From contig JAHBTR010000002.1 in assembly GCA_019638475.1 (NCBI GenBank), forward strand, positions 62,001-126,000: 64,000 nt of DNA. Reading direction: 5' to 3'. This document shows, piece by piece, positions 45,267 to 54,065 of the stretch. The position numbers and the translations under genes are program-made. Each line of letters opens with the position of its first letter. Position 1 is the first letter of the stretch. A model generated the notes under the pieces. It was given only the letters and a program-made list of their open reading frames with translations, was not told where the DNA came from and did not search any database. The stretch comes from Chitinophagaceae bacterium. GTDB taxonomy: Bacteria; Bacteroidota; Bacteroidia; Chitinophagales; Chitinophagaceae.

Positions 45267-47486
45267 ATGAAAAAACTGTTGCTATTATTAGCATTATTTT
45301 TTTATATACCTACGTTTGCTCAACAAAGGCTGGTAGATTTTGTTAATCCTTTTATTGGAACTGATGCTCATGGACATACTTACCCTGGTGCTACTATACC
45401 TTTTGGTATGGTACAACTAAGTCCTGATAATGGTACCAATGGGTGGGATTGGTGTAGTGGTTATCATTATAGCGATAGTGTGATACAGGGTTTTAGCCAT
45501 ACACATTTAAGTGGTACAGGTGTTGGCGATTTGTGCGATATTTCTGTATTGCCTATGGTAAACAAAACAGCTAATGCAGAAAAAATAGTTAGCAGATTTT
45601 CTCATAAACAAGAATCTGCAAAGCCAGGCTATTATGCAGTGCATTTAAAAGATTTTGATGTGTGGGCAGAACTTTCTACAACCATTCGTTGTGGTTTTCA
45701 TCGCTACACTTTTCCTGCATCTAAACAAGCTGCTATTCGTTTTGATTTGGGTTTTTCTATCAACTATGACAGAACAAAAGAATGTTATTTTAAAAAAATA
45801 AATGATTCCACTTTTGTAGGGTATCGTTTTAGTAGTGGTTGGGCTGCTAATCAAAAAATATTTTTTGCTGTAAAAACAAGTAAACCCATAAAAAGTATTT
45901 CATTAATAGCAGATAAAGAAAAAATAGATACCACTATTTATACAGCAAAAGACATTAAAGCATCTTTAGAATTTGAAACTACACAAGGCGAAAAAATTTT
46001 AATGAAAGTAGGATTGAGTAGTGCAGATATAGAAGGAGCATTAGAAAGTCTTAATGAAATACAAGGCTGGGATTTTGATGCAGTAAAAACAAACGCTGAA
46101 AATATTTGGGAACGTGAATTAAGAAAATTGCAAATACGCACCAATGATATTGCTTTAAAACAAACTTTTTATACAGCACTATATCATACCTATTTAGCAC
46201 CTAATAGATTTAGTGACAGATATGGAAATTATAAAGATTCTAAAGGAAATATTGCCAAAGGAAAATCTATTTATACTGTTCAATCTTTATGGGATACTTT
46301 TAGAGCAGCCAATCCTTTACTAACACTTACACAAACTGAATTAGTACCTGCTATCATCAATTCTTATCTTACTTTTTATGACGATTATGGTTTATTGCCT
46401 GTTTGGGAATTGCAGTTTAATGAAACCAATTGTATGACAGGTTATCATGCAGTGCCTGTTATTACAGATGCTATTTTAAAAGGCATCACAGGATTTGATT
46501 ATGAAAAAGCATATCAGGCAATGAAAGCAAGTGCTTATCAAAATATAAGGGCTACAGATTTGTACAGACAATATGGTTTTGTGCCTTATGACAAAGCTGG
46601 TTATAGTGTTACTATAACTATGGAATATGCTTTTGATGATTGGTGTATAGCACAAGTAGCAAAGCGTTTAGGCAAATCGGCAGATTACAGAGAATTTATA
46701 AGACGTAGTATGAATTGGCGAAATGTGTTTGATAAAAAAACAGGTTTTGCTCGTCCCAAAAATAGTAATGGACATTGGGTTACACCTTTTGACCCTTATC
46801 ATACAGAGCATGACGAAAATAAAACTGCTTATACAGAAGGCAATGCTTGGCAACATAGTTGGTTTGCTCCACACGATGTGTATGCTTTAATTAATTACAT
46901 GGGTGGAGCAAAAAAATTTACTACTAAATTAGATTCTTTGTTTAATGCAGATTCTAAATTAACAGGTTCACAAATTCCTCCAGATATAAGTGGTATGATA
47001 GGTCAATATGTTCATGGCAATGAGCCAAGCCATCATATTGCTTACTTATATAATTATGTAGGATTGCCTCATAAAACAGCAGATAGAGTAAGAGAAATTT
47101 GTACTACACTGTATAGCAATAAACCAGATGGATTGCCTGGCAATGAAGATTGTGGGCAAATGAGTGCTTGGTATGTGTTTAGTGTATTAGGCTTTTATCC
47201 TGTAAATCCTGCCAGTGGAGAATATGTATTAAGTGTACCATTGGTACAAGAAAGTGCATTACAATTACCCGATGGACATTTATTTAGAATTATTGTAAAA
47301 GAGAGCAATGAAAAAAATAAATATATAAAACATATTTTGCTTAATGGAGAACCTTATACCAAATCATATATCAAACATTCAGACATTATGAAAGGAGGTA
47401 TATTGGAAATTACATTAGATGCAGAACCAGGTAAAAATTTTGGAAAAACAATGGAAGATTTCCCTGGTAGAAGAGTGAAATATTAA
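45267..47486 (+). CDS. GH92 family alpha-mannosidase
   Basis: Exported exo-alpha-mannosidase of glycoside hydrolase family 92, typically alpha-1,2, acting with calcium on N-glycan or fungal mannan. A signal peptide ends about residue 18 (PTFAQQ). The N-terminal domain begins VNPFIGTDAHGHTYPGATIPFGMVQLSPDNG, and the catalytic region shows YTEGNAWQHSWFAPHD and GLPGNEDCGQMSAWYVFSVLGFYPV, both hallmarks. It is not within a polysaccharide-utilisation locus: no SusC/SusD pair is nearby. Confidence 0.95.
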   Translation: MKKLLLLLALFFYIPTFAQQRLVDFVNPFIGTDAHGHTYPGATIPFGMVQLSPDNGTNGWDWCSGYHYSDSVIQGFSHTHLSGTGVGDLCDISVLPMVNKTANAEKIVSRFSHKQESAKPGYYAVHLKDFDVWAELSTTIRCGFHRYTFPASKQAAIRFDLGFSINYDRTKECYFKKINDSTFVGYRFSSGWAANQKIFFAVKTSKPIKSISLIADKEKIDTTIYTAKDIKASLEFETTQGEKILMKVGLSSADIEGALESLNEIQGWDFDAVKTNAENIWERELRKLQIRTNDIALKQTFYTALYHTYLAPNRFSDRYGNYKDSKGNIAKGKSIYTVQSLWDTFRAANPLLTLTQTELVPAIINSYLTFYDDYGLLPVWELQFNETNCMTGYHAVPVITDAILKGITGFDYEKAYQAMKASAYQNIRATDLYRQYGFVPYDKAGYSVTITMEYAFDDWCIAQVAKRLGKSADYREFIRRSMNWRNVFDKKTGFARPKNSNGHWVTPFDPYHTEHDENKTAYTEGNAWQHSWFAPHDVYALINYMGGAKKFTTKLDSLFNADSKLTGSQIPPDISGMIGQYVHGNEPSHHIAYLYNYVGLPHKTADRVREICTTLYSNKPDGLPGNEDCGQMSAWYVFSVLGFYPVNPASGEYVLSVPLVQESALQLPDGHLFRIIVKESNEKNKYIKHILLNGEPYTKSYIKHSDIMKGGILEITLDAEPGKNFGKTMEDFPGRRVKY

Positions 47487-47532
47487 TAATTGTTTTTTTA
47501 TTTTTTTAGAATAAATAATTTATAAAAATTAT

Positions 47533-48159
47533 ATGCAAATGATTAATTCAATTATAGGTTATTCAGCTTCTTTATTTTTGGGTATATCATTATTAGTAAG
47601 CAATAATTTTAAGTTTAGATGGTGGAATACTATAGGCTGTTTAACATTTGTTATTTATGGTTTTTTAATTAATGCTTATCCTGTAAGTTTAGCAAATGGT
47701 GTTTTATTGATTATTAATACTTATCAGTTAATAAGGCTATATCAATCAAAAGAAAAGTTTGAGCTTTTATCAATACCAAAAGATAGTGCTTTAGTAGAAA
47801 AGTTTATTAATTTTTATGACAACGATATTAAAAAATTTTTTCCAGAGGCAAATACCACTATTCAATCAAACACTTTTGCCTTAGTTGTTTTAAGAAATAT
47901 GGTTATTGCAAATATGGTTATTGCAAATGTTAAATCAAATGGAGAAGCTGAAGTAGAAATTGATTATACTATACCACAATATAGAGATTATAAAAGCGGT
48001 CAGTTTATTTTTGAAAAAGAAAAACAACACTTAATAAAAAATGGTATAACTACACTAACGTATCATAAAAATATACATCCAGCCCATCAAAAATTTTTAC
48101 AAAAAATGGGGTTTGTACAAACAAATGATAATAATTGTTTTAAGAAAGAGCTTGTGTAA
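47533..48159 (+). CDS. YgjV-like membrane domain fused to an acetyltransferase-like domain
   Basis: A 208-residue protein. The N-terminal ~75 residues form three hydrophobic segments in the YgjV pattern (IGYSASLFLGISLLVSNNFKFRWWNTIGC...SLANGVLLIINTYQLIRLY). The C-terminal half has a GNAT-like end (AHQKFLQKMGFVQTNDNNCFKKEL). Between them a perfect 15-bp tandem duplication (47896-47910 and 47911-47925) yields NMVIANMVIA in frame. The duplication hits a predicted beta strand of the GNAT fold. Function unknown. Confidence 0.7.
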   Translation: MQMINSIIGYSASLFLGISLLVSNNFKFRWWNTIGCLTFVIYGFLINAYPVSLANGVLLIINTYQLIRLYQSKEKFELLSIPKDSALVEKFINFYDNDIKKFFPEANTTIQSNTFALVVLRNMVIANMVIANVKSNGEAEVEIDYTIPQYRDYKSGQFIFEKEKQHLIKNGITTLTYHKNIHPAHQKFLQKMGFVQTNDNNCFKKELV

Positions 48160-48177
48160 AATAGGTATGTATTTTTA

Positions 48178-48786
48178 TTATAAAGAAACATAATCTGGGC
48201 AATCTATTCTTAAATCTGTTGTTTGTAAATTTTGATTAAGCAAATTACAAAAATGCTTTTGCCCATTAGCAGACCTTTTATAATAAACACAAGTAAAGCA
48301 CATTCTTTGAATGGTAATAACTTTTACTTGGTTAAGGTGCTTAATAATATTAAGCAAACTAAACAAAAGTGTTTCTTTATCGTCTTGGTGTAACTTATCT
48401 ATTGGGTTAAAAATTTCCTTACTAAATAAAGAAGTTTGTTCTACAATTTTTTTTCCATTTTTTGTTAGTTGAATAGTAAAACTTCGGGTATCTTGAGTGT
48501 CAAATTCTTTGGTTATAAGTTCTTTTTGTTCTAAGGTTTTAATGGTTTCGCTAATAGTTGCTTTTGTCAAATTAAATTCATCTGCTAAGTAGCTTACTTT
48601 ACATTTTTCGTTATGATGATAAAAAATAAAAATTAGTACTTGAATTTGAATGGGTGTAAGAGCAAACTCTTTGCTCTCTTGCCAAAGCAAAACCCTGAAT
48701 GCTTGAGATATTCTTTCTAAAGAAGCGACAATTTTGCTTTCTATACTTTTATTTTGATAATTCAAATTAAAGTCTGAGTTATTCAT
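48178..48786 (-). CDS. MarR-family regulator with C-terminal cysteine cluster
   Basis: A winged-helix repressor: dimerisation helices flank the DNA-binding part (SYLADEFNLTKATISETIKTLEQKELITKEFDTQDTRSFTIQLTKNGKK). Unusually, a ~45-residue extension carries CFTCVYYKR...HFCNLL...IDCPDY, four cysteines suited to a zinc or Fe-S site or to redox sensing. It is the second gene of a two-gene operon (start overlaps the DUF2024 stop), and two matching palindromes upstream of its operon and of the thioredoxin-like gene are probable operators, so autoregulation is likely. Confidence 0.85.
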   Translation of the reverse strand: MNNSDFNLNYQNKSIESKIVASLERISQAFRVLLWQESKEFALTPIQIQVLIFIFYHHNEKCKVSYLADEFNLTKATISETIKTLEQKELITKEFDTQDTRSFTIQLTKNGKKIVEQTSLFSKEIFNPIDKLHQDDKETLLFSLLNIIKHLNQVKVITIQRMCFTCVYYKRSANGQKHFCNLLNQNLQTTDLRIDCPDYVSL

Positions 48787-49049
48787 TAGTTACAATTTTC
48801 CATTTCGTAAATATAATAACCTTTTGTGTTAATATCATTTTCCCATTCTGTTCTTAGTGTTTCTATATGGCAAAATACACATTCTTTGGTTGTTAATGTT
48901 TTACCTGATTGCCCTTTCAGTTGTAAATATTCATTTCCATATTGTAAAATAATAGAAGTATTTTTTATACTTGATGGAGCAATAATATCAAAGTGCATTA
49001 TTGTACCATCTTTCTTAGTTACATAAGTATCCCAAATAGCTACTTGCAT
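48786..49049 (-). CDS. DUF2024 family protein
   Basis: An 87-residue protein whose sequence (MQVAIWDTYVTKKDGTIMHFDIIAPSS...TLTTKECVFCHIETLRTEW..GYYIYEMENC) matches the DUF2024 family; function unknown. Cys-x2-His-type residues (ECVFCH) and a terminal Cys could be redox or metal related. The stop overlaps the MarR start. Both share the promoter and operator at 49100-49120. Confidence 0.85.
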   Translation of the reverse strand: MQVAIWDTYVTKKDGTIMHFDIIAPSSIKNTSIILQYGNEYLQLKGQSGKTLTTKECVFCHIETLRTEWENDINTKGYYIYEMENCN

Positions 49050-49093
49050 ATTGTAAATATTAAATTATTTTAAAAAAGTGGTTAGTAAATTAA

Positions 49094-49128
49094 ACCCCAC
49101 AAAGGTAGTTATCCTAACTATGTGGGGT
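49094..49128. promoter_or_regulatory. MarR operator 1 with -7 box, nested in a hairpin (DUF2024-MarR operon)
   Basis: The palindrome TAGTTATCCTAACTA (49106-49120) overlaps by two bases the minus-strand -7 box TACCTTTG (49100-49107), about 50 nt upstream of DUF2024. It lies inside a larger perfect 8-bp inverted repeat ACCCCACA/TGTGGGGT (49094-49101 with 49121-49128). Occupation by a repressor would block the polymerase. No clear TTG -33 element is seen. Confidence 0.65.
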
Positions 49129-49136
49129 AAATTTTT

Positions 49137-49370
49137 TTAGCCTTTTACATCTGCCATAGATGCACCAAAGTTGATGTGTAGTACATTTCCATTGGTGGTT
49201 AATAAAGCAGGTACTGATTTTACACCAGCTTTTTCTGCTTCTGCAATTCTTGACTTGTCTGAGCCTAAGTGTACTACTTCAACATTTGCTTCTCCTACAA
49301 GAGCAATAATGTCATGTTCTGCACTTACACATACAGGGCAGCCAGCATGATAAAAGATTGATTTACTCAT
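49137..49370 (-). CDS. Thioredoxin/glutaredoxin-like small protein with CPVC motif
   Basis: A 77-residue thioredoxin-fold protein: YHAGCPVCVSAEHDI carries the C-P-V-C site at residues 11-14, and KSVPALLTTNG provides the cis-proline region. It is shorter than ordinary thioredoxin and may use glutathione or another thiol. The promoter at 49410-49417 overlaps a copy of the MarR operator, which ties it to the regulator two genes downstream. Role in redox defence is inferred. Confidence 0.8.
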   Translation of the reverse strand: MSKSIFYHAGCPVCVSAEHDIIALVGEANVEVVHLGSDKSRIAEAEKAGVKSVPALLTTNGNVLHINFGASMADVKG

Positions 49371-49409
49371 TGATTGGTATTTTTATTTGAAATGGCAATA
49401 TCGCCAAAA

Positions 49410-49430
49410 CAAATATAGTTAGGATAGCTA
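49410..49430 (-). promoter_or_regulatory. MarR operator 2 with -7 box (thioredoxin-like gene)
   Basis: On the minus strand TATATTTG (49410-49417) is a perfect -7 box; the palindrome TAGTTAGGATAGCTA (49416-49430 as read on plus) overlaps its first two bases, exactly the geometry of operator 1. It differs from operator 1 by one base per arm at most. Confidence 0.6.
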
Positions 49431-49538
49431 ACAATAAAAAATATTTTTTTCTTTTACCTTATTGTAGAAAAATAAATTATGTAATAAATGAGTGGCGTTA
49501 TTTTATTTTAAGCACCTAAAATCTTTGATAGAGGGATT

Positions 49539-50081
49539 TTAATTTATCAATGATTCTAATTCTTGAATTAAGGTTGAAATCTCAAATAGATTTGTGATAT
49601 TAATTGTCAATTTAAAATTAACATGGTTATCAGGATTCATTTGAACAAGTTGCCTTTTATAATCGTCTTGTATAATAAAGTAGTTCCTTTCTTTATGTTC
49701 ATATTTTATATCTTCCTTTTTAAATATTCTATATAATAATCTGTCTTCACATACACCTAAGCAAATTAAATAGTCGTAGTTATATTTTGGATTAATACCA
49801 TTAAATTGGAATGTATTGTTTTTTCTACCTTTTCTTGCAGTTTTTATTTCAAAAAGTTTTCCTTTTTCAGTACGAATATCATACTCATTATGTATAACCC
49901 CATCTTCAACAATTTTTGTAATACGAGTAACGATAAATTTTAAAAATTCTTCGCCTATCTGTCCAATAGCATTTGCTTCAAAATCTCTAATTATAGAAAA
50001 TTTTTTACTGTAATCCTTACCTAAATTTAGCTCTTTATGCTTTCTTTCTATTATAGATAAAAATTTATCTTCAATATTCAT
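49539..50081 (-). CDS. Probable type II restriction endonuclease (R-M pair 3)
   Basis: A 180-residue protein with a PD-(D/E)XK-like core: GQIGEEFLKF (E44/E45), then EYDIRTEKGKLFEIKTARKG with D68 and E78-I-K80 in the expected order and spacing. The rest is beta-rich and not recognised by family. It starts eight bases after the stop of the following-strand methyltransferase gene and has the same direction, so the two form an operon. Specificity is unknown. Confidence 0.8.
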   Translation of the reverse strand: MNIEDKFLSIIERKHKELNLGKDYSKKFSIIRDFEANAIGQIGEEFLKFIVTRITKIVEDGVIHNEYDIRTEKGKLFEIKTARKGRKNNTFQFNGINPKYNYDYLICLGVCEDRLLYRIFKKEDIKYEHKERNYFIIQDDYKRQLVQMNPDNHVNFKLTINITNLFEISTLIQELESLIN

Positions 50082-50089
50082 TGTGGCAA

Positions 50090-51088
50090 TTATTTTATTT
50101 TGTGCAAATTGTCTTGTATTACATTAAAAATATTAGACTTTCCAATATGATAGCAAGAGTTAGTAGCTAAACTTCCATATTTTGCCCAATCAACATTTTC
50201 TAATAAAGATTTTATTTTTTTCTTTTTCTTTTCATCATTGGTAGTTAAAACTATTGCAATACCAGATTTATATTTTACTTCTTCAAATGAGGAAACAACT
50301 GAAGTTTTTGTATGAAAAGTAGATGAAATATAATAATCAGCTTTTTCTTTATAAATCCATCTTTTGCCACACTCTCTATTTTTTGCTAAAGAAACTGTAA
50401 ATACTTTTAATAAATCTCCAAATGGTTCTTTCTCTTTATGTTTATACCAGCTAAATTCATTATTATCTACTTTATGATTCTTGCTCCAAATTTGGAAAAC
50501 ACATTTAACATCAACATTTTTATTGTTGTGAGGTATATAAAAAGAATTTTTTGGCAGCCTTTCTGAGTGTATTAAATTAAATCCTTTTACTCTATATTTT
50601 ATAGAACCTTTGCCGTTACTTTCAAAAAACATTGGTAAAACGAAACAAACATAATCAGCACCTTTAGAGTGATTAATAAAATTTAATGCCATAACTCCTC
50701 TATGACCAAAAGGAGGATTTCCTATTACTATACAATGCTTATTGAGTGGTAATTTATAATGTAGGTAATCATTTTTAATAATCTCGTTATTTAGTGGGTT
50801 AATGTCAATTCCTATTCTTCTTTGACGAGGTAATAAATTAAAAAATACACCATTTCCTGCACTTGGTTCAACCCATTGAAAATTATTTAAATTTTTATCG
50901 TATTTAGAAATAATGTTACAAGTTTTTTGATAAAGATTAATTGCTACTTCTTCTTTTGTAAAGTATTGGTCAAAAATATTATTAACATTAATTTTCATTG
51001 AATTACCATTAACATATCTCAAATCATTTTTCAATAAAGTGTTTTCATTATATTCTTTAGTAAATGGTAAATCGTCAAATAGTTTCAT
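50090..51088 (-). CDS. DNA N6-adenine methyltransferase, gamma class (R-M pair 3)
   Basis: A 332-residue methylase. Motif I is VEPSAGNGVFF (~residues 73-83), motif IV is NPPFG at 124-128, and this order marks the gamma class; NPPF indicates N6-adenine. A following ~200-residue region is likely the target-recognition part. It lies upstream of the nuclease gene, with 8 nt between them. No specificity subunit or extra gene is present. Confidence 0.9.
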   Translation of the reverse strand: MKLFDDLPFTKEYNENTLLKNDLRYVNGNSMKINVNNIFDQYFTKEEVAINLYQKTCNIISKYDKNLNNFQWVEPSAGNGVFFNLLPRQRRIGIDINPLNNEIIKNDYLHYKLPLNKHCIVIGNPPFGHRGVMALNFINHSKGADYVCFVLPMFFESNGKGSIKYRVKGFNLIHSERLPKNSFYIPHNNKNVDVKCVFQIWSKNHKVDNNEFSWYKHKEKEPFGDLLKVFTVSLAKNRECGKRWIYKEKADYYISSTFHTKTSVVSSFEEVKYKSGIAIVLTTNDEKKKKKIKSLLENVDWAKYGSLATNSCYHIGKSNIFNVIQDNLHKIK

Positions 51089-51191
51089 AAAAAGAGATTA
51101 TTAGTATAATTTCAATAGTTCAAATTTACAAAAAGATATTTGAAAAAATAATTCCAATATTTTAAAGGGTTAGAATATGTTAATAAACACC

Positions 51192-52739
51192 TTACTCCTT
51201 CACATCATATTGTAAATAAACATTTCTAAAAATGCCGATTGGTTCATAATGCTGTATTAACCAATTCCATGAAGTATCGTTGTGTATTTTATGCAATACA
51301 ATATCATCCATACTAACAAAATATTTTCCTTTTTGTGGTATTGCTGTTGGTGTTGAATAATCAGTATGTTGCTGTAAAAAATATTTTGCATCTAAACCTC
51401 CTTGACCATAATCAATATTACTATCCATCAACTTTTCATACACTTTTGCTTTGTTGGTTATTAGTTCGTTGGTATAAGGAATTACATCAGTATAATATTT
51501 ACCAACAGAAATAAGCATAAACAACCATAAAGCTACTACACTCCATTGCATTTTTGTTGTCAAAAGTTTATGAATAACTACAGCTAATAAAACATACAAC
51601 AATGGTAGTATTATTAACAAGTGTCTTATACCAATTTGAAAACTATTGAAAGTGCTTAACACTATAAAAAAATATACCACAGGAAAAATCAATACCCAAT
51701 ATTTTTTTAACACAATTTGATATTTCAGCAAAGCCCAAACAATACCAATTAACAAAAGCATTAAAATACTTAAAGGAAATTTGTACCATAAACTAACCAA
51801 ATAATAATACCAATAACCACCATGTAATTTTACATTGCCCAATATATACACTCCAGGGTATGTATTTTCTGCACTACCACCTATTTGTGCATGATATTGT
51901 AACATATCCATACTTTGCAAATAAGTTTCAGGTACTGGTATAGGCAGCCATTTTATAAAACTTAAAGCATCTTGAATGTTTAAAAAAGTATTGCTCTGAA
52001 AATGGTAACTACCAAGTGTTTTAAATGAATGATGAAAATAAAACCATACATTAATAATAAGCCATACTATACCAATAAATTGACCTACTTTTTTCCATTC
52101 TATTTTCCTTTTTGTTACAACAATCATTAACCAATAGGCAGGAATAAAAAATAAAAATGTGTGTTTTGTAACCAAACCTGTAGCCAACCAAATGCAACTA
52201 TACATAAAATGTTTATTGCTTTGATGATACAAATAATGGTATAAATGATAGAGTGTAGCAAGCAATACTAAACCACTCAACAAGTCTGAATTAATAAGAA
52301 CAGCATAAGCAATAATGAGTGGGTCTGCAATGAAAAATAGAAACATTGCCCACCATTTATTTAATTGAAATAATTGACAAAATTTGTATAAATAAATAAG
52401 CGTAGCAATAGAAAAAATAATCATCATATACCTTCCTTCTTGTTGGTCTTTTCTTCCAAAATCATCTCTTTGATAAGAAGGGCTTATTATTTGATGAACA
52501 ATTCTTGGCAGCCAAACAATACTAATAACAGGTGTTTTACTATCGTCTAAAGGTTCTATTCTTTCAGGTTTTCCATGAAGCCATCTTTTGCTGTATTCTA
52601 TATAACTGGGTTCGTCAGAAGTAATATTTTGTTTGCCAATAAAATAATATGCAATACAAATATGTACTACTATCAATACAAACAACAACTGTTTGTTTTT
52701 GCTTGAAAAAAATGCAGGTATATTTTTTATAATGTTCAT
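51192..52739 (-). CDS. GT39-type membrane glycosyltransferase
   Basis: Integral-membrane glycosyltransferase of the PMT/ArnT type, using a lipid-linked sugar donor. About ten to eleven hydrophobic segments are visible, and the first extracytoplasmic loop carries SDEPSYIEYSKRWLHG, the acidic catalytic-loop pattern of this clan. The ATG at 52739 (515 residues) is chosen: a more upstream start would read through into the truB stop. truB is 4 nt upstream on the same strand. Acceptor unknown. Confidence 0.82.
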   Translation of the reverse strand: MNIIKNIPAFFSSKNKQLLFVLIVVHICIAYYFIGKQNITSDEPSYIEYSKRWLHGKPERIEPLDDSKTPVISIVWLPRIVHQIISPSYQRDDFGRKDQQEGRYMMIIFSIATLIYLYKFCQLFQLNKWWAMFLFFIADPLIIAYAVLINSDLLSGLVLLATLYHLYHYLYHQSNKHFMYSCIWLATGLVTKHTFLFFIPAYWLMIVVTKRKIEWKKVGQFIGIVWLIINVWFYFHHSFKTLGSYHFQSNTFLNIQDALSFIKWLPIPVPETYLQSMDMLQYHAQIGGSAENTYPGVYILGNVKLHGGYWYYYLVSLWYKFPLSILMLLLIGIVWALLKYQIVLKKYWVLIFPVVYFFIVLSTFNSFQIGIRHLLIILPLLYVLLAVVIHKLLTTKMQWSVVALWLFMLISVGKYYTDVIPYTNELITNKAKVYEKLMDSNIDYGQGGLDAKYFLQQHTDYSTPTAIPQKGKYFVSMDDIVLHKIHNDTSWNWLIQHYEPIGIFRNVYLQYDVKE

Positions 52740-52743
52740 GTAA

Positions 52744-53442
52744 TTAAACAGCAGTTTCAGTGTTTCTATATGCTGTAATTTCTTCTTCAAAACTTTTAAT
52801 ACTATAAGCATTATGCAAAGTAAAATCTCCAATAGCTGTACGACACAAGCTACTTAAATAAGCACCTGTGCCTAATGCTGCACCAAAATCATTTGCAAGG
52901 CTTCTTATATAAGTACCTGTACTACACAAAACTTTAAAATGCACTATGGGCAATTCAACTTTAGTAATCATAAATTGATGAATGGTAATTGGTCTTGGTT
53001 CTACTTTTACTTCAATACCTTTTCTGGCAGATTCATATAATCTTTTACCATCTTTTTTTATAGCAGAGTGTTGAGGAGGCATTTGCAAAATGTTTCCTAT
53101 AAATTGCTTAGTTGTTTCATTAATCGTTTCTTCTGTAATGTGTGTATAGGGTTTAAAATTTTCTGGTTCTTTTTCCAAATCATAAGAGGCAGTTGTAGCA
53201 CCTAAAGTAAATGTACCTGTATATTCTTTAGGCATACCCATATATTCAGTAATTTTTTTGGTAAATTTTCCTGTACAAACAATTAATAAACCTGTAGCCA
53301 AAGGGTCTAATGTACCAGCATGTCCTACTTTAGAAACTTTGGTAAGTATGCGTACTTTTTTTACAATATCAAAACTTGTCCAGCGTAGTGGTTTATCAAA
53401 AAGTAATACTTGTCCGTCTAAATATTTTTGTATTGGCTGCAT
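52744..53442 (-). CDS. truB: tRNA pseudouridine(55) synthase TruB
   Basis: Forms pseudouridine 55 in the T loop of tRNA. The catalytic Asp is D46 in VGHAGTLDPLATG, with DKPLRWTSFDIVKKV before it and QMPPQHSAIKKDGKRLYESARKG and RSLANDFG later. Length (232 aa) is normal for Bacteroidota, which lack the PUA tail. A dispersed repeat sits directly before its start. The downstream glycosyltransferase gene is probably co-transcribed. Confidence 0.96.
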   Translation of the reverse strand: MQPIQKYLDGQVLLFDKPLRWTSFDIVKKVRILTKVSKVGHAGTLDPLATGLLIVCTGKFTKKITEYMGMPKEYTGTFTLGATTASYDLEKEPENFKPYTHITEETINETTKQFIGNILQMPPQHSAIKKDGKRLYESARKGIEVKVEPRPITIHQFMITKVELPIVHFKVLCSTGTYIRSLANDFGAALGTGAYLSSLCRTAIGDFTLHNAYSIKSFEEEITAYRNTETAV

Positions 53443-53458
53443 AAAAACGAAGATACTG

Positions 53459-53568
53459 TATTATACGAATTTGATTTCTACAATAGACCATTCTCTTTTC
53501 GTATAATGCCGATGCTATAGTTGTTTAGACCAATGAAATTGGTCTATTACAAATATGCTTTCGGTATT
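53459..53568 (-). repeat. Short palindromic-ended dispersed repeat, copy 2, with partial inverted copy
   Basis: 53459-53511 is the reverse complement of 20579-20632 (about 47 of 54 matches). To its right is a palindrome TAGACCAAT/ATTGGTCTA (53526-53546), then 53551-53568 matching 20568-20585 in direct orientation. The ends again form inverted repeats around ATTATACGAA. Confidence 0.6.
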
Positions 53569-53600
53569 AGTATCTCTGAAAGTTTACCTTAACTAATAAT

Positions 53601-53631
53601 AAAAAAAAAGGTTGTAGAAATTCCACAACCT
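53601..53631 (-). terminator. Terminator of the PUR-family gene
   Basis: On the minus strand AGGTTGT/ACAACCT (53609-53615 with 53625-53631) is followed by nine T residues, 30 nt after the gene stop. Confidence 0.85.
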
Positions 53632-53660
53632 ATGATAAGCAAAAATGTAGAGAAATTAGT

Positions 53661-54065
53661 TTACCATTTATCTACTTCTTCAGAAGAATGATTGTTTTCA
53701 GTATTAGTTGTTTCTACTATTTTAGTTTCTGCAACATCTTCAGTTGCTGTTACAACATCTCCTTCACCTTCTGGGTATTCATGGTTAAAAGCATCAAAGT
53801 CAAAGTCTGGCATTAAATCAGTTTTTACATAATCTACTGCTTCACTCAATGCTTTTACAAACTTGTTGAAATCTTCTTTATACAGAAAAACTTTGTGTCT
53901 GTCATAGCCATTATCATCAAAACGTTTTCTGCTTTCAGTTATGGTAAGAAAATAATCATTACCACGTGTTGCTCTTACATCAAAAAAGTAAGTTCTTCTT
54001 TTTCCTGCTTTAATACGTTTACTATAAACGCTGTCATTCTTTTTTTCGTTGTTTTCGTACGCCAC
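53661..54065 (-). CDS. PUR-family DNA/RNA-binding protein (DUF3276)
   Basis: A 134-residue cytoplasmic nucleic-acid-binding protein of the bacterial Pur-alpha type. The repeat-like segment KRIKAGKRRTYFFDVRATRGNDYFLTITESRKRFDD..YDRHKVFLYKEDFNKFVKALSEA fits the PUR fold, and the last ~45 residues are acidic. The start is GTG (54065), the only codon that keeps the conserved N-terminus. Single gene with its own terminator; role in global regulation is known only from relatives. Confidence 0.9.
   Translation of the reverse strand: MAYENNEKKNDSVYSKRIKAGKRRTYFFDVRATRGNDYFLTITESRKRFDDNGYDRHKVFLYKEDFNKFVKALSEAVDYVKTDLMPDFDFDAFNHEYPEGEGDVVTATEDVAETKIVETTNTENNHSSEEVDKW

Noticed and set aside
47896..47925. 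Frameshift in the YgjV-GNAT gene
   Set aside because: The tandem duplication is 15 bp and keeps the frame; the downstream protein is intact.
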